From NCBI GenBank assembly GCA_000320605.2, contig KB445797.1, positions 1,787,570-1,851,569 on the forward strand: a stretch of 64,000 nt of DNA, given 5' to 3'. Each line of letters opens with the position of its first letter. Positions within the stretch are counted from its first letter, which is position 1. The stretch comes from Gelatoporia subvermispora B (lineage: Eukaryota; Basidiomycota; Agaricomycetes; Polyporales; Gelatoporiaceae). The notes under the pieces are model-generated. The model ran no database searches and was not told the origin of the DNA. It was given only the letters and a program-made list of their open reading frames with translations. The position numbers were made by a program, and so were the translations under genes. Shown one piece after another: positions 13,890 through 27,234 of the stretch.

Positions 13890-15808
13890 GTGCGCAGCAG
13901 CGCCATTAGAACATTGCTTCGTTCTTGATGTTCGTTGGTTTCGTATATACAGGTTTTTATCGGAGATAAGAAGTATGCATGGTGAGCACCCCGTGACCTA
14001 GTAGGAGCCCCATGATGTTGATGCCCAACTTAGCGAGTCGTGCATCAAAGGTCATCGCTCGTCGGCATGCAAACACACAGACCGACCACTTTTTGAAATC
14101 AAACGAAAGGGACGCCCTGTTACACAATGCGACCACTGCAGGGAGCTCCGGAAGACCAAACAAGTTCACGTGAAATGCATGTGTGGTGTGAAGGATGACC
14201 CAGAGGGGCTCTCGAGCGCGATGAAGCGAGGTGACTTCCCGGTACACCTCTCCGTACTGGAGCGCGTGACTGACTTTCAAGGCCTTCTCCGTCCTTCTCG
14301 CGCGCAGGTGGTTTTAAGGTTCCGGTTAGCGTCGCGTTTCCCGCTGGCTTGCCAGGAGCCATGGAAGCGGGGGGCACGCTGCAAGCCATTTCTGATGGTT
14401 CAGATTCAGATTTTAGCGGTACGTGGAGGAGGCGATGCGGTATGTCTGACCGGGCTTATGGGGCTTGACAGGTCATGGATCATCACGGAGTTGCGATTGT
14501 AAGGAAACTGGAAGCTGCCATTGCGCAACCTATCGTTCTCCCGAGGGCAAGCGCCGGGAGAAGGGTCAGGAACGCTCCGCCAGCCCACGTCAGAAGCAGA
14601 GGCCAAGCATGGAATCCCGTATATCACAGCCTGGGGGCCTAGTCGCCAGCGCCAATGGAAGAGGGGTCCGCCCCGTGCTACCGAAGCCGCCGCCTCAGCA
14701 ACCATCCCCTCCACCGTCGCTCGGTCACGATCCGTCTGGCTCATCTCGAGCTCATCCTTCACGCTCAGAGATACATTCACCGGCGTACTTCAGCCCCTAT
14801 GGTCGTGCATATGAATATACCCACGGGGCCGATTTCGGCGTCGCCTCCCAACTACCTGCCACCCCCGCACCTTCGCCAGTCGATGACACATTTAGTTTTA
14901 GCACCGCTCCGTGGCTCCCGTCGCTCAGCGTTGAGACTCCAGGAGGGTCCACGCTCTTCCCATCGCTTTGTGACTGTGGTGCGGATTGTGCGTGTCCCGG
15001 CTGTCTGGTGCACCGCGGGCCGAACGCGGACCCTTCGGCTGGCGCACAGTGCATGAACCCTGCTTCCTGCCCGACCTGTGTCGAATGCTCAATGTTCCCT
15101 GACCCAGATGCGCTCCCCACTGATCCCATGGACGCGGCAGCGATTGAGGAGTGGCTCCACGCAACACTACCAGCAACGCAGAATCAAGATCGGCCTTCTT
15201 ACAACCAGCCTATGTCCCCGCCACTATCTCAGCCGACCGTTCCCCCGCCGTTCGACCCATCTATGCTACAGACGTATGCGTTATGGGAGGCTCTGCGAGC
15301 TCACACACAAGGGGGATCTTCCACGCCGGCAGCGCCTGCGTTCAGTGAGTGTTGCGGCGGCCAGTGCGGGTGTCCACCAGGCTTTTGCTCCTGCGAAGAG
15401 AGCGCGGACGATGATGCCCGTGCAACACTGGGCTTCGCCGTGTCGGGCGAGCGTGCGTCCTGCTGCGGCGATGCATCCCGTGCGGGTACAAGTGCCACCG
15501 CCACTGCAAGCACCAGCGCGCCACAGCCGGGAGCACCAAGAAGCACGCTGGACGGACGGTGGGCTCTGCAAACGGAGGGCAGCTTCCTCAGCGTGCCCCG
15601 TGCAAACTTGAGCCGCGCGTCGTCGTTCTCCTCGGGGTCCTCCGGGCATTATTCGTCCTCGCCGATCTCGTATGAAGATGCAACTGGGGGAGTTTTCCAC
15701 GAGCCGCTGCTCGAAGGCAGTACGGCCGCTGCGGGTCTGAATGCGTGCTCGACGTCCATGCGGACTATGCAGATGGATGCGAGCTTTGCTGATCCAGATG
15801 CAAGATGA
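13887..15808 (+). CDS. Copper-fist transcription factor
   Basis: Copper-responsive regulator of the Mac1/Cuf1/Ace1 type, acting in the nucleus. Exons: 13887-13889 (ATG alone), 13953-13981, 14034-14185, 14308-14418 and 14472-15808, giving 543 residues. Residues 1-60 form a complete copper fist: MVFIGDKKYACESCIKGHR, a second Cys/His pair in SSACKHTDRPLFEI, the minor-groove motif RKGRP, and the pair TQCDHC followed by KCMC. Further on are three Cys clusters: CDCKETGSCHC (about residue 105), CDCGADCACPGCLVH (about residue 270), which matches the CxCxxxCxCxxCxxH copper-sensing motif, and CCGGQCGCPPGFCSC. The regions between are Ser/Pro-rich, as expected for an activation domain. Family certain; whether it activates under copper starvation or excess is not decidable from sequence. 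The neighbouring laccases are copper enzymes. Confidence 0.95.
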
Positions 15809-16576
15809 ATTCGAGACCCGAAACACTGATGATGTAGCGTGTACTATCTGTATGCCTTGATTCGTCTTGCTTTTTGCTACGTCATTCTATGTTTACTTGA
15901 TTGCATCTCCTTTCTGTAGCTTGCTCTTACATTTTACTTGTCCGTTTGCATAGCTTCTTTGTACTTCTTGTCCTGTGCATTCGGACAGACGAAATGAATT
16001 TTTCCTTGCATTCATCCGTTATACTGTTTTCGGAACGTGACTATATTCCATGTACGGAGCTGTAAGCCGTGGTCACGAAAGCGATGGTAGTCATTGGCAA
16101 CGATCTCTTTACTGATCTAGCCTAGTTGTGGAACGAAACATCTTCTAGGTACCATTAGCAGTGGGCATGAGCTTCACAATGTATCAACGCTTAACTGCCG
16201 CCCTGTGTATCTGCGATTTGAAGTGGAAGTGAGATTGGTGGCAACACTCCGGAGACAAAACTAAAAAAACCTTTTACAGCCATACACCAGCCCCCTTCGA
16301 ACTCCAATTTCAGGAGGCACCGCAAACCGTGAAGAGGGAGCGACGTGTCAAGTCGCCTCACGTCCAAATCACCTGTGAGGACTGGTACATGAATCTGAGC
16401 AATATGTGCATGACACCGTATGTATGTCATGGAATAATATTCGAGCATAGAGCAAGGCTGTATAGACACTAGTGCACAATGCCCTTCTCCATAAAGTACA
16501 CGTTCGGATTCTAGTGGCCACATGCAGAGACGTACACAGCTCGATTACTTCAAAGATATCAGAATGTCAAAGCTGA
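15809..16576. other. Convergent intergenic spacer
   Basis: About 770 bp between the stop codons of the copper-fist gene and the DUF3684 gene. T-rich at the left end, consistent with a 3' UTR. No gene seen. Confidence 0.5.
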
Positions 16577-19500
16577 TTACGTGAGGTACTTAGCAAATGT
16601 GGGAAGATATTCTTCGCAGATAGACGAAAACCAAAACTCATGCTCAGAGTTATGAACACGGACAAGGTTGTGAGCAATCTCGTGCGCCAATGCAAAGTAC
16701 CTAAATATGTGTAAATGGTTAGTCAAGACTTATTCGCCAGGACACATACCAGAAGATCAATGCTTCGGAAATGTTTCCTGATTTCACTTTCTCGTCATCT
16801 GCCAAGACGCGCTTTAGAGCTGCCATGGATGAGATATCTATCGATGAAGTTCACTTACGCCATGCCTCGTAATACCTGAGATTAAGGAAGATGCTAGCAT
16901 TCCTGTTGAACGCCACTAGACCACCGGCCGCATCGCAAAATATATGCAAGCTCGCCGGCGGAAGTGCAAAAACTTCGCTCATGATCCGAATCACCCGAAC
17001 GAAGCGCTCAATAATGTCTGCTTTCTTGGCTCGAACAGATGTCGGATCAGATACATCTGCAAGAGCTATAAACATCATCCCACACGCATCATCCCACACG
17101 AGGGACAGAAGTCTCACCTCGTGATACAAAGATTTTGAACTCTGCGAATTCGCCTGCAGAAAAGGTCATGAGAACGTATAGAAACCAGGGTCAGGTAGAG
17201 ATATACGATACCGCTGAGCTCCATATTGACAGCGTGCCCTGAGACATCACAGTATCCGTCATTCTTGGATTCCTTCACCTGCTCCACCTGCTCCTGATTT
17301 TGCAGCACTTCTCCGCTTTCTGCCTGGCATGCCCTCACAGCATTCTGGATGACGTTTTCTAAGACCCCAAGAAGTTTCAGGAAGCAGATACGACATTCGT
17401 GACAAAGCGACTGACTGATGTTCCTCCGTGGGGTAATGTGCGAGCTAGGTTCGCTTCGCTGCTGCGCTTCAGACTGTATTTGCTGAGCGCTATTGCGACC
17501 AGTGACCAAACGCGTAAAACTATTTATCATGGACTGTCGGTTATTAGGTATCAGTCTCTGCAACGCCGACGGCGGTTGTGTATCTTGTGTCGGCGATGTT
17601 GACCTTGGGCGAGGTGAGAGACCGGAACTCGGCTGCGATACTGCTGTCTCCGTGGATGCTCTTCCTGAAGGGGTGTTAGGACGCCCTGGTGGAACTGGGG
17701 GAGGAGGCAAGCCCTTTTCTGATGTTGAAGGCGGTATAGATGGATCCACCGCGGACTTCGCAGTACTAACTTCGGAACGATTTTGCAGACTAGGTGGTTG
17801 CGATGGGGGAATGAGCGCCGTTGATTGTGGTCTGTCCCTGACAGTAGCCTGGGCCGCCTGGCGATCTAGCTGCTGTTGACGTAGAATCCGGTCAACTATG
17901 CTAGTGTGAGTCGCCGAGAACCGCAGAACTCTGATCTGAACATACCATTGTACCCCCGTCTCTTCAGTGCACGCAGATCAGTAGAAAGAATGGTCATGAA
18001 AAGTAGCGAATCGTTGATCTTCGGAGCTTCAAACAGCATTCGGCACATGGAAGTTGCGACTCTGACCACAAATTCAACTGTGAGTGTTCAAGGTGAGTGC
18101 AGATGGCTGGAACCACGTACTCATACATATCGATTTCATCTACACCCGATAGCCACAGCTCAACAGGTCCGCTATTCCCTTGCCGTCTGGTAGCAGCTGT
18201 CGTATCTTGATTTTTGACCGCCCTGGTGTCCGCAGATAAAAGCGTCTTGATGACTACAATCTTGTGGAAAGCCTTTACGACGAAGTTTCTGTCGTTATTT
18301 AGCCACGTGAACGGAATCCTGGTACGGGTGTGGGTGTGCTCGTGCAAGAATAAGGGAAGTCTCTCCAGAATCAACGATCTAATGTCCTGTGCCTTGCGCA
18401 AAACTCGGAGTTCTCGGAGTTCAGCACCCGTCCGGTATTCTTCCCGAATGAGAGAAGTGAGACGTTTAGAACCGAGCTGAGAGTAGAATCCTGGGTTCCG
18501 GTCTGAGTCGTGGGGACCCTGTGAGTAGACGAATTACGGACCTTCCAGTAAGTCTTCCTGGGGAGCAGTGAATATCACCTCGCCGAACAATTGGAGAGCA
18601 TTCGGATCATCAACGATAACCACTTTGTCCGGGGTCAAGAGGTCATATTGGGCGTCTGCCTCATCCTCATCGATCTCCATATTATCACGCGTCTTCTTGT
18701 CATGGCTGTCTGACCTTGGCGCGCGACGCGATCCCAAGAGTATCGGCGCTTGTTTCATGCGCCTCAGCGTTGAAGATGATATTAAGCGCGCATTGATCGC
18801 AATATTGCGCAGCTCGGTGAGATAGCTGTACGGTCGAGTTAGCTGACAACGCTGGGGGGATATAGATTTCGGTTACTTGTCTCGGCCCTCGGCAATCTCG
18901 TAGAACTTCCTCGGATTCTCTAGCAGGATGCGGGCAACTTCTTCTACTGATGGCTCATGCTTCGTCCCGCAGGCACTCAGGAACTGGTTCCCCTGCGTTC
19001 CAAAGTCGACAAAGACGAACAACTTCGAATGGAATATAGCTTGGGAATCCCCACTGAAATAACACTGGCTGGGCGGCAGAAGATGTGGGGACAGTATGGC
19101 ACTTTTCTGTCCTGTGGCAACCTTCGCTCCCTGTTCTATTGGAACGAATGGCAGCTGAGAGAGCATTGTCAGTTCAGATGGTGAGAAATCTGCATTATGG
19201 AGACTAGCGTGAGAGCGAAAATGCATCATGTCGCAGCGACAAACCTGTCACCCGGCTCGCTAATGTAGTAAACCATTGTCTCGCCACAGCTTCTGTCTGC
19301 GGCGGTGTACCCCTGAGTAAAGCAATGAGCAGATGCGTGGGAGGATCCTTGCGCAGGCCCAGTTTATCTAGGTCGATGGCCGATAGAGTAGAGTCGACAA
19401 CCTGGAATCCGAGAGGCTCCCACATTGGCGACGTGAACACCTTGCTTTTACATTAGAGTGTGTATGTCTTAATGTTTGCGAGACATCTTACTTCACCAGG

Positions 19501-22500
19501 TTTCGCCAGGGTGGCGACGCCATTGTTTCGGGCAGGAATGAAGGCAAGGTCCGTAAAGGTGTTCGGATCATAATCCAAATACTGTTTCGCGGAGTTGTCC
19601 AAGAAATATTTGAGAGCTAATGACCTGATGTTTGGATCGGAGCCCGCCGCCAATTTCAGGATTACAGACAATGGAGGGGCACGACGGAGGCCCAGGTCAA
19701 ACAGGAATTTGGCTGCCGGAGCTTGAGCGCACGCAAACTCACGCGATTGAACACATACCTTCATCACTCGCATTACGCCATTTCGTGGTCGTACCCCACG
19801 CAATGAGAGGCAACCCGAGCTGCCGGAACGCATCGACCGGCTCATACAGATCACTGGCTCTAAATCGTTGTGCTTTCTTGCCATCCGACGTCTCCGCGTC
19901 ACTTTCTTTCGGGAATACCGCAGTCAGGCGGAGGCGCTGGAACTCCTCAGACGTCAACATCGTCCGTACGGACACGAGATACTTAATCAGTTCCACTATG
20001 GTCCAATCCCCTGTCTTGATCATCCTGTGAAAACGTTTAGTGGAGTCTGAGTGGACGAGGAGCGAGACCAATGGTTACCGATTGAACACGATTTGGAGAT
20101 CTACATGCTTGCGGACACCAAGTGCTTGAAGAATCTTCTCCGACGTTCCTTTCAACACGGTCCCAGAAGGCAGGGTCACGAGAGGTAGGTCTTGGAACAG
20201 ATGCGCACTAGGGAAGTACGACTCCGCAGGGAGCTTCATACCGTTGGAAGTAGGAACGCATGGCTTCTCGCGGAGTAACGTGATGATCTCCTCCTGAGAC
20301 GCCTTAGGCAAATTCTGCCACGCGCGAGCAAGCATTTGCAGAACACGCTCCGCCCAGACGGGAGACAGCGTGATGTTATGCTCCGCATCGATAGACGAAT
20401 TGGTGGAATCCGTGATGTACTTCAACCAGTCGAGGATGGTCAGCTCTTTCCACGAAAAGACCGTCATGAGAGCCTGTGGATCAAATTGCTTGCTGATACC
20501 GATCGGAAGCAGGTGGTCGGGCAATGGTCCCTCGGTCGGTATATGTGCACCAATCCCTCTAGTATTGAGGAATGTCCGGATCGAGCTAAGTTGTACAAGC
20601 GTTCCCTCAGAGCTGCCCGGAGCATTCAGAGTCAAAATTGCAGCATTGACGAGCTCCGCATGTATCTGCTGGAAGTTCCTCGGCCTCTCCTTGTTGTGCA
20701 CGCCGACCCACCACTTGATACATGCGACCAGCTCAACTTCAGCCAGTGGCCTCGACCGAAGTTCCTGCAATACGTCCACGAACGTAATACTCTTGATGAT
20801 GTCTCGAGTGCGCATGCTGTCGACCATCTGGTGCGCCCCGCTCAATATCTCAGGCGGAAGCACCGGCAGCTGCTTTAGGAACCCCGCGAAGGCCTCGTCT
20901 GGGATCCGGACGTCTGCCGCGCTGCGAATGCCTCGTGTAGACATTACAGAGAACGGCCTGCTGGAGGAGAACGGGAACATGCCAGCACTCTCGCCGCAGG
21001 TAAAGAACGCCTCCTCAAGAAGCTGGGAGACGACTGTTGAGGGCGTAGAGCGTTGAAATGTGAAAAACTTCATGGCGTGCAGTGCGCGACCGAGCAGCCA
21101 GGACTTCATGTCGGCGTCTGGCTCGGAGGCGAGCCCGCCCTTGGACTCCACAGCGCCGTTCCAGAGTGTGCGGATCGTCTCCATTTCCGTCTCGTAAGCC
21201 GCGCGGGCGAGGTAGCCGCCAGCGTAGAGCAGTTCCTTGTTCCAGACTACAAAAAGATCTTCAGTGGAATGACGAGGAGGCTCAAGATCTGTATTCACCT
21301 GCAACGTTGCGGTCTCTATGAGAAATGTGACCGTCAGTGTGAGATCTACACAGCAGCGTATTAAACGTTAGTAGTGGCAGCGTACTGAAGATCAATAGAC
21401 TCTCGTTCGACCGTGGGGATGAAGCGTGCGGCCATGTGCCCTCCAAGACCCGTCGTTTGACCAGTGGAATGGCCCTGCATGACCTCTCAGAGTGATGGAA
21501 ACCGACATAGAATGCGTACGTACGATGAAAACTTTGGCAGAACCGGTCCTATAAATAATTGTCTCAATGTCAGTGATGAGGTTGAGTATCAGACAATCAC
21601 TCGAAGTACCCTTCCAAATCCGCTCGTAGCCCTTGGAAGATGCTCCCGGTCGCCTTCGGCTGCTGTTCATCTTCCTTTTTGCTCGCATCATATTCGTCTT
21701 TACCAGTCTATATGGCCATGATCACGCCAAATTAGGCCAGATATGAAGTGCAGGTGACGTAAAACACCAACATAGATCAGCTCCAGCCTCGTCTTCGTTG
21801 GCGGATTCTTCTTCGTCGAATGTAGTAGCGCCGCACGCATCTTCTGGTCCAGCTGCACCACGACGTCAACCGCAAAAATTGACAGCACCACGCTCGATTC
21901 GGTCAGCGAGGTAGGGTCCACCGTTGGTTCGGTTGGTGGGAACGGCGACGGCCCGCGCTGCGGGGTAGCGGACCCGGAAAAGGATGAGAAAAGCGAAGCG
22001 AAGAACCCTGTGGTACGCTCGGTATTCTGGGGCGTAGCTGGTTGACTTGGGGCGGGCTTCTCGCTGCCTGCCATGTAGACCCATTGGATGACTTCAGCCT
22101 TGATGTGTAGAGCTGATTATAACACATCAGCTACCGTACTGGGAATGCCATGACGACACAGCTCACGCTTCGTTTGAATCCCCGTCGCCTTCATCGTGCT
22201 CATGGGCGTCTGGCTCTTCAGCCCAGATGGCAGGGGGATCGACTTCGGTACTCCGGGATCCTTCGTAAGTTTTGTCAGGCGTTGGTCATCAAGATACACG
22301 CTGACTTCATTCAGGTGAGCCATGAAGGTGATTGACGACGTGAGAAAGCGCGTAAAATCGAATGCTTTAGGGATTGGACCGGGCTCTCGTAAGGGCATCT
22401 CGAAGGTCGTCCATGGGTCGTGCGTGGATGACGGAGGTAAGTTACCTCGACGAGCGAATAGCTATTGCGGGGATTGTCAATATGTTGAATACACGTATGA

Positions 22501-23255
22501 AGAGTATCTGCACCTGATCCTTCTTGTCCTTCCAGTAAAAGCCCATCCATTGATCTGAGTAGGAGCTCAAATATATGTAATCGGCTGTACAGAATGGTAC
22601 GAACCTCCCGACGTCACGAATGGCTCCTCGGTGACCGAGAACAGGCTATAGAAACCTATGGCCCCTCAGCGGGGGCTATCATACCAGTGCAAATGCTCGT
22701 ACCGACGCCGAATGCACCGATCTTCTCCTCATCAGGATTACCCTCGGCTGTGAGAGTTTTCTCAACGATTACTGCAAATCTTGAAACACAACGAGCTCAC
22801 CGATCTTCTTCAAGCGCTTCCAGTCTTCATCTCTGAATGGCATCCCGTTGTTCTTGAACGTCCATTGGTGCACTTGCGCAGCTTTCCGATCCAAACTTTG
22901 CTTCGCAGACCCAGTCAAGTCAGGCGAGAGGTCTGTATCTCCCTTCTTCTTGTCAGTGTACTCCCTAGTTTCGAAGTGGACCTCGACCGCAGTGGCGCCA
23001 GCGTCGTCCGAGTTCTGTAGTAGCTCGCGGAATACTAGCTCAGAGCACAGTTATAAATACTGTTCTAATTCTGCAGGGGTATGCACACCTGTGAATTCTC
23101 CCGAGTACCTAGCGAGCACCTTGTCGATCAGAGCACGCTGATTCACTTCAACAGATTCGTCATGGCCGCTGTCCCACTATCGACGCAACTCGTATAAGGA
23201 TGGTGCAAAGTCACGTATTGCACAAACCTACTAGTGTACTCTTGTCTTGAGCCAT
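16577..23255 (-). CDS. DUF3684 protein: HSP90/sacsin-type ATPase domain plus zincin-like C-terminus
   Basis: A very large fungal protein with many introns, roughly 1,600-1,750 residues (estimate). The ATG at 23255 encodes MAQDKSTL, then an intron, then WDSGHDESVEVNQRALIDKV. The GHKL ATPase core follows: N-box ELLQNSDDAGATAVEV and a G-box in EEKIGAFGVGTSIC. The characteristic MGFYWKDKKDQ comes next, then a central part with a Pro/Ser-rich linker (about 21.9-22.1 kb). The long exon at 20075-21304 and those at 18.5-20.0 kb carry the conserved DUF3684 segments. Near the end FNRNASIFLNLRYYEAW leads, after an intron, to YFALAHEIAHNLVRVHNSE and EHEFWFSS, an HExxH metal-binding signature, with the stop at 16577. 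Function is unknown; a chaperone-like role is inferred from sacsin homology. Individual exon borders in the middle were not all fixed. Confidence 0.88.
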
Positions 23256-24051
23256 ATCTCAATACGGAATATAAGCAAGTGGGGAATGTTGCCCGTCAGG
23301 ATGGAATGGAGGGTCCCGATGATGGTTACCAGGCTCAAGAGGCCTTGTGAGATTCAAACAGCACAGTTCAACCGTAGAAAATGGTTGCGTTATATTCTGA
23401 CTGTCGTCCTAATGATGTCCGAGGATGGTTATAGGGTTCACAGCACGCCAGAACCTGCTGGCACCAGCATTCACGACGACGATCGTCCGAGGTGCTGAGC
23501 GCACGTCCTACTACATACATACGCGTCATCGGTTTGCTTATGTAAGTCACTCGTTGAAAGCGCCGTCTGTGTCGGCAAGCCCTGACTTGTCTGGATCTAA
23601 TGTTGTCGCGTAGCTTGAACTTGAAGGTGATGCAGTGTCAATCAATTTTATCAGAGTATATTCGAGCTCTCCTATTAGATTCGTGCCGTGTGAAAACAAT
23701 TACTACTCTTTAGCAGATTTCATGGCGCCCATATCATCTCGTGCTCGGGGCCCGAAATTGATAAAGTCGTTGCGCTGGTGTCGCTGAGACGAGTTGTAGC
23801 GCCTTCCGCAAACCGATTATGAGACGTACCGTGCTGCCACCCCCGTACCCAATCCGAGTCAAACCAAGTCCTCCTCCATGAGTTCTTTCTGGTGGCGGAA
23901 TATATGCACCTAATCTATCACGTGATGAAGCCAAACAACCACCAACGGTGAGACGAAAGTTGGCTTCAATGAAGAATCTGACAGAACCCTTGTCAAGCGA
24001 GGGGATATAAGCTGCACGCAGAGAATTCATTTCAGCTCCGAAGCGCACATT
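23256..24051. other. Divergent promoter region
   Basis: About 800 bp between the DUF3684 gene (-) and histidinol-phosphatase (+). A TATA box for the latter is at 24006. No gene seen. Confidence 0.5.
24006..24010 (+). promoter_or_regulatory. TATA box of histidinol-phosphatase
   Basis: GATATAAG lies 46 bp before the start codon at 24052. Confidence 0.5.
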
Positions 24052-25163
24052 ATGCCTTACAGTCATCACTCACACTCTGGGCAGTTCTGCAAGCACGCAA
24101 AAGGGACCCTCGAAGAGGTCGTTCTAGAGGCAATACACCAGGGCTTTGAAGTTTACGGATTGACGGAGCATGTACCGCGCTATCGCACGGAGGACCTCTA
24201 TCCGGAAGAGGTACATACGGTCTATCGTCTGCTGCATCGAATTCTTGTCTCAACTGGCGATTTTACATGGTGTAACCCATGTGTGAACATGCTGCTAGCT
24301 AGAGCTATCTCTGGATGATCTCGCATCTCAGTTCGACCAGTTCCTCACCGAAGCGCACCGACTGAAAACTCTCTATGTCGACCGGATCACGCTCCTTGTC
24401 GGCCTCGAGACCGAGTACATAGCGGACGCAGACTTGGACAGACTGCAAGCGCTCCTGGAGCGGTACGGCGACCGCATCGAGTACCTCGTCGGCTCCGTGC
24501 ATCACGCAAACACAATCCCGATCGACTTCGATCCGGAGACCTTCCAGCGGGCCCTGGAGAGCTTCGTTGACGAAGCTGGCGCATCGGACCCACCCGCATC
24601 CCGAATGGAGGCACTTCTCTGCTCGTACTTCGACGCGCAGTACAAACTCCTTCAGCACTTCCACCCTGAGGTAGTTGGGCACATCGACCTCTGTCGGCTG
24701 TACAACCCCTCGCTGCGCTTTGCGGACTGGCCGTGCGTACACGAGCGGCTCGCACGCAACATCCAATATGCGGCTAGCTATGGCGCGCTGTTCGAGGTGA
24801 ACGCGGCGGCGCTGAGGAAGGGATGGGATGCGGCGTATCCGGGGGAGGATGTTGCGCAGGTGAGTGCAGGCCCTGACATGAGCTCATGGCTGCCTGCTAG
24901 ACGCTTCCGCACAGATGATTCTCGATGCTGGCGGGAGGTTCGCTCTGTCGGATGACAGTCACGGACCGCACGCAGTCGGGCTCAACTACGCGCGCATGGC
25001 TGCATACCTGCGTCGCATTGGTGTCCAGGGGCTATGGGTGCTGGAACATTCCAAGACGGCCAATGCAGCAGGCCGTCACACGCAACCTAGGAAAATCGAG
25101 GGCAGTTGGTGGAAGCATGCATTCTGGAGCCGGATAACCGTTATTGATTCCGAAGGGGTATAA
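24052..25163 (+). CDS. HIS2: Histidinol-phosphatase, PHP family
   Basis: Dephosphorylates L-histidinol phosphate to histidinol, the penultimate stage of histidine synthesis, using a cluster of metal ions in a PHP-domain barrel; cytosolic. The ATG at 24052 directly precedes the first metal-binding motif (MPYSHHSHSGQFCKH). The other PHP motifs are present in order: GLTEHVPRYR, GLETEY, VGSVHHANTIPIDF, VGHIDL and ALSDDSHGPHAVGLNY. Three exons: 24052 to about 24210, the long exon from about 24298, and a last exon beginning MILDAGGRF at about 24924 and ending at the TAA at 25161-25163. Length about 300 residues, near the family norm. Splicing YPEE to LELSLDDLASQF restores the reading frame. No signal of damage. 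Confidence 0.94.
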
Positions 25164-27151
25164 CTTCTGCATCTCGACTATGGGGACCTGACCAAGGGAT
25201 TCTGCGGAGTATTGTGAAATCCGTGCCACGTTAATATTGGTGTGGTCAAACTAGCGACTGGATTTGGACTGCAAGGGCTAGATTGGCGTGCGGCGGCAGA
25301 ATCAAGTGTGGCGTCGTTACAAATGCCTCACGAGTCATTTCCGTCAGAGCTATACCTATGAAGGAATTTTGGCACGCGGACAGGAGCGTCATCAGGTGTG
25401 CACAAGCAATGTGCATACCAGGTGAACGGATTCTAGTGAGCGTAGCACGATCGTACCAGCGAACACCTGATCTGTAACTTGGCAATGTTCGATTATAATT
25501 GATGCAGATCTTGGCACATTTCTCTTAGATAGATCAGAAACCTAGCTAAATGTTGTGATTGCGGTTACAGTCTGAGGTTGGTATATGTCGGACAGAGCGG
25601 ACGCAAAGTTCCCGAAACTGCAGTCACCAGCGCTTTGATTGCGACGCCATCGGGACGCCTGTGCAAAGGTGAACTAAGACTCGGAGACTTCGCTTGACGT
25701 GTTCCACAATATCATTCTGAGACGTTACGTGGTTAGCGTCTTCGTGCTTGGAGGACCGACACGGAAGCACGGGACGCCTAGTGGGTCCGCCTGATCCAAC
25801 ACTTGAAGCAGACGTATACACAGATCGACATCGGCTGAGTATAGCAAGGACAGATAAGCAACGTATTTGTGGGCATCATCGTTTGGAGAGAACAGTCTGC
25901 TTTCAAGGTACCACAAGTCGAATGACTATGAGAGCTCAGCGGATATTAGATCGATCATACGCAGTGATGGGAATACCAACCTAGCTCGTATGCAATGCCA
26001 GATACACTCTGCCAAGTTCTGCCAAGGAATGAATCCCAAGACTCCAAGACTCAAGGCTACGGATCATCGATGGTAGTGTTCACGACAAGCCCCCGTTCGT
26101 CCGTTGCCACCTGCCTGAGTCAGCTTGGGATGAACTCATTACGTTCAGAGATCGGGCAGTGTGAGATGCAAAAATAGCGACATCGCGGGCACAATCATAT
26201 CGAATCTATAATTTCGACTGACCAGAGAGCGCAAGAAGTATGCTTCGGCCAGCGCAAAAGACACAAAGTTGAAATTTACGGATGGTCTCGTCGCTCCAGA
26301 CGCGAACCTTACGTGAGATCGAGTTCTCCTCCACCTCCTTCACGTGATTTGCAATCATTCGTATTGGCGCCAGGTGTGTTGGACCTGTGCCGGTCGCCGC
26401 TGTACTCGTGTGTATTGTCCAGTATCGTACTACTTTCCTCGATTTGTCGGCTTGAACCGAAGGTTTCGATGATTGAGAGCTCTTATTCGGCGTCAGCATA
26501 AACGTAAGCACGCCGCCATGGAGCCTTAGCGCGACTCTGCGCGTTTCTAACATGGATCATATGTACCACCAGCTCTTGTAGCCAACTGCCAAGGGCAATG
26601 TTAAAGATCTAAGCTGTCGGAGCTGCAAACAATATACCCGAAAGTCTAATATACCAGCGCACAACAACCTGCTGTCTCCCGCAGTTTCGGGCAGGTTACC
26701 AACCAACAATGTGCACGGGATAGATACGTCGCAAATGGGCCATATATCACCACACGTCCAGGCTTCCTCTCAACATTGAATGGATGTTTACCGCTCCTTG
26801 TTATATCGGATATACGCTGGACGTCTCGAGTTCATAGCGACTGAGGCGTCAGAGTTTTTAATGCGCGTTACACCTGAAGCTTTACAAGCCAGGTCAGTGA
26901 CCGACTAGACTGTGCTAAGTTGGTCTTCATTTCATATCTTGAGTCCACAGAGCTATCTTCATGCCAAGACATTTCTGATATTCGCCAAGCAATACCTATC
27001 TGCTACTGGTCCCAAAACAACAAGAGATGTGTCCCAATACGTATTTTCCATGCCATCAGTTGGTCGATGCCGTGCTGCTCAACGCCGCCTTCGGAACCCT
27101 GTACCTGTCTCAGGTGCAGTTCAGCTAGTACTATGTCTTTGCAGAGAAGTA
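25164..27151. other. Intergenic, no gene recognised
   Basis: About 2 kb between histidinol-phosphatase and laccase 2. Only short frames without recognisable motifs; a 115-codon minus-strand frame at 26206-26553 shows nothing known. The right end is the laccase 2 promoter. Confidence 0.45.
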
Positions 27152-27157
27152 TATAAA
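27152..27157 (+). promoter_or_regulatory. TATA box of laccase 2
   Basis: TATAAA 83 bp before the laccase 2 start codon. Confidence 0.6.
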
Positions 27158-27234
27158 GGTCTACTTCAAACACACTGTTCTCCAGGCTCCTCGTCCTTCT
27201 ACGTTTGTCTGCCACTCCGCAACTCAACGAGACA

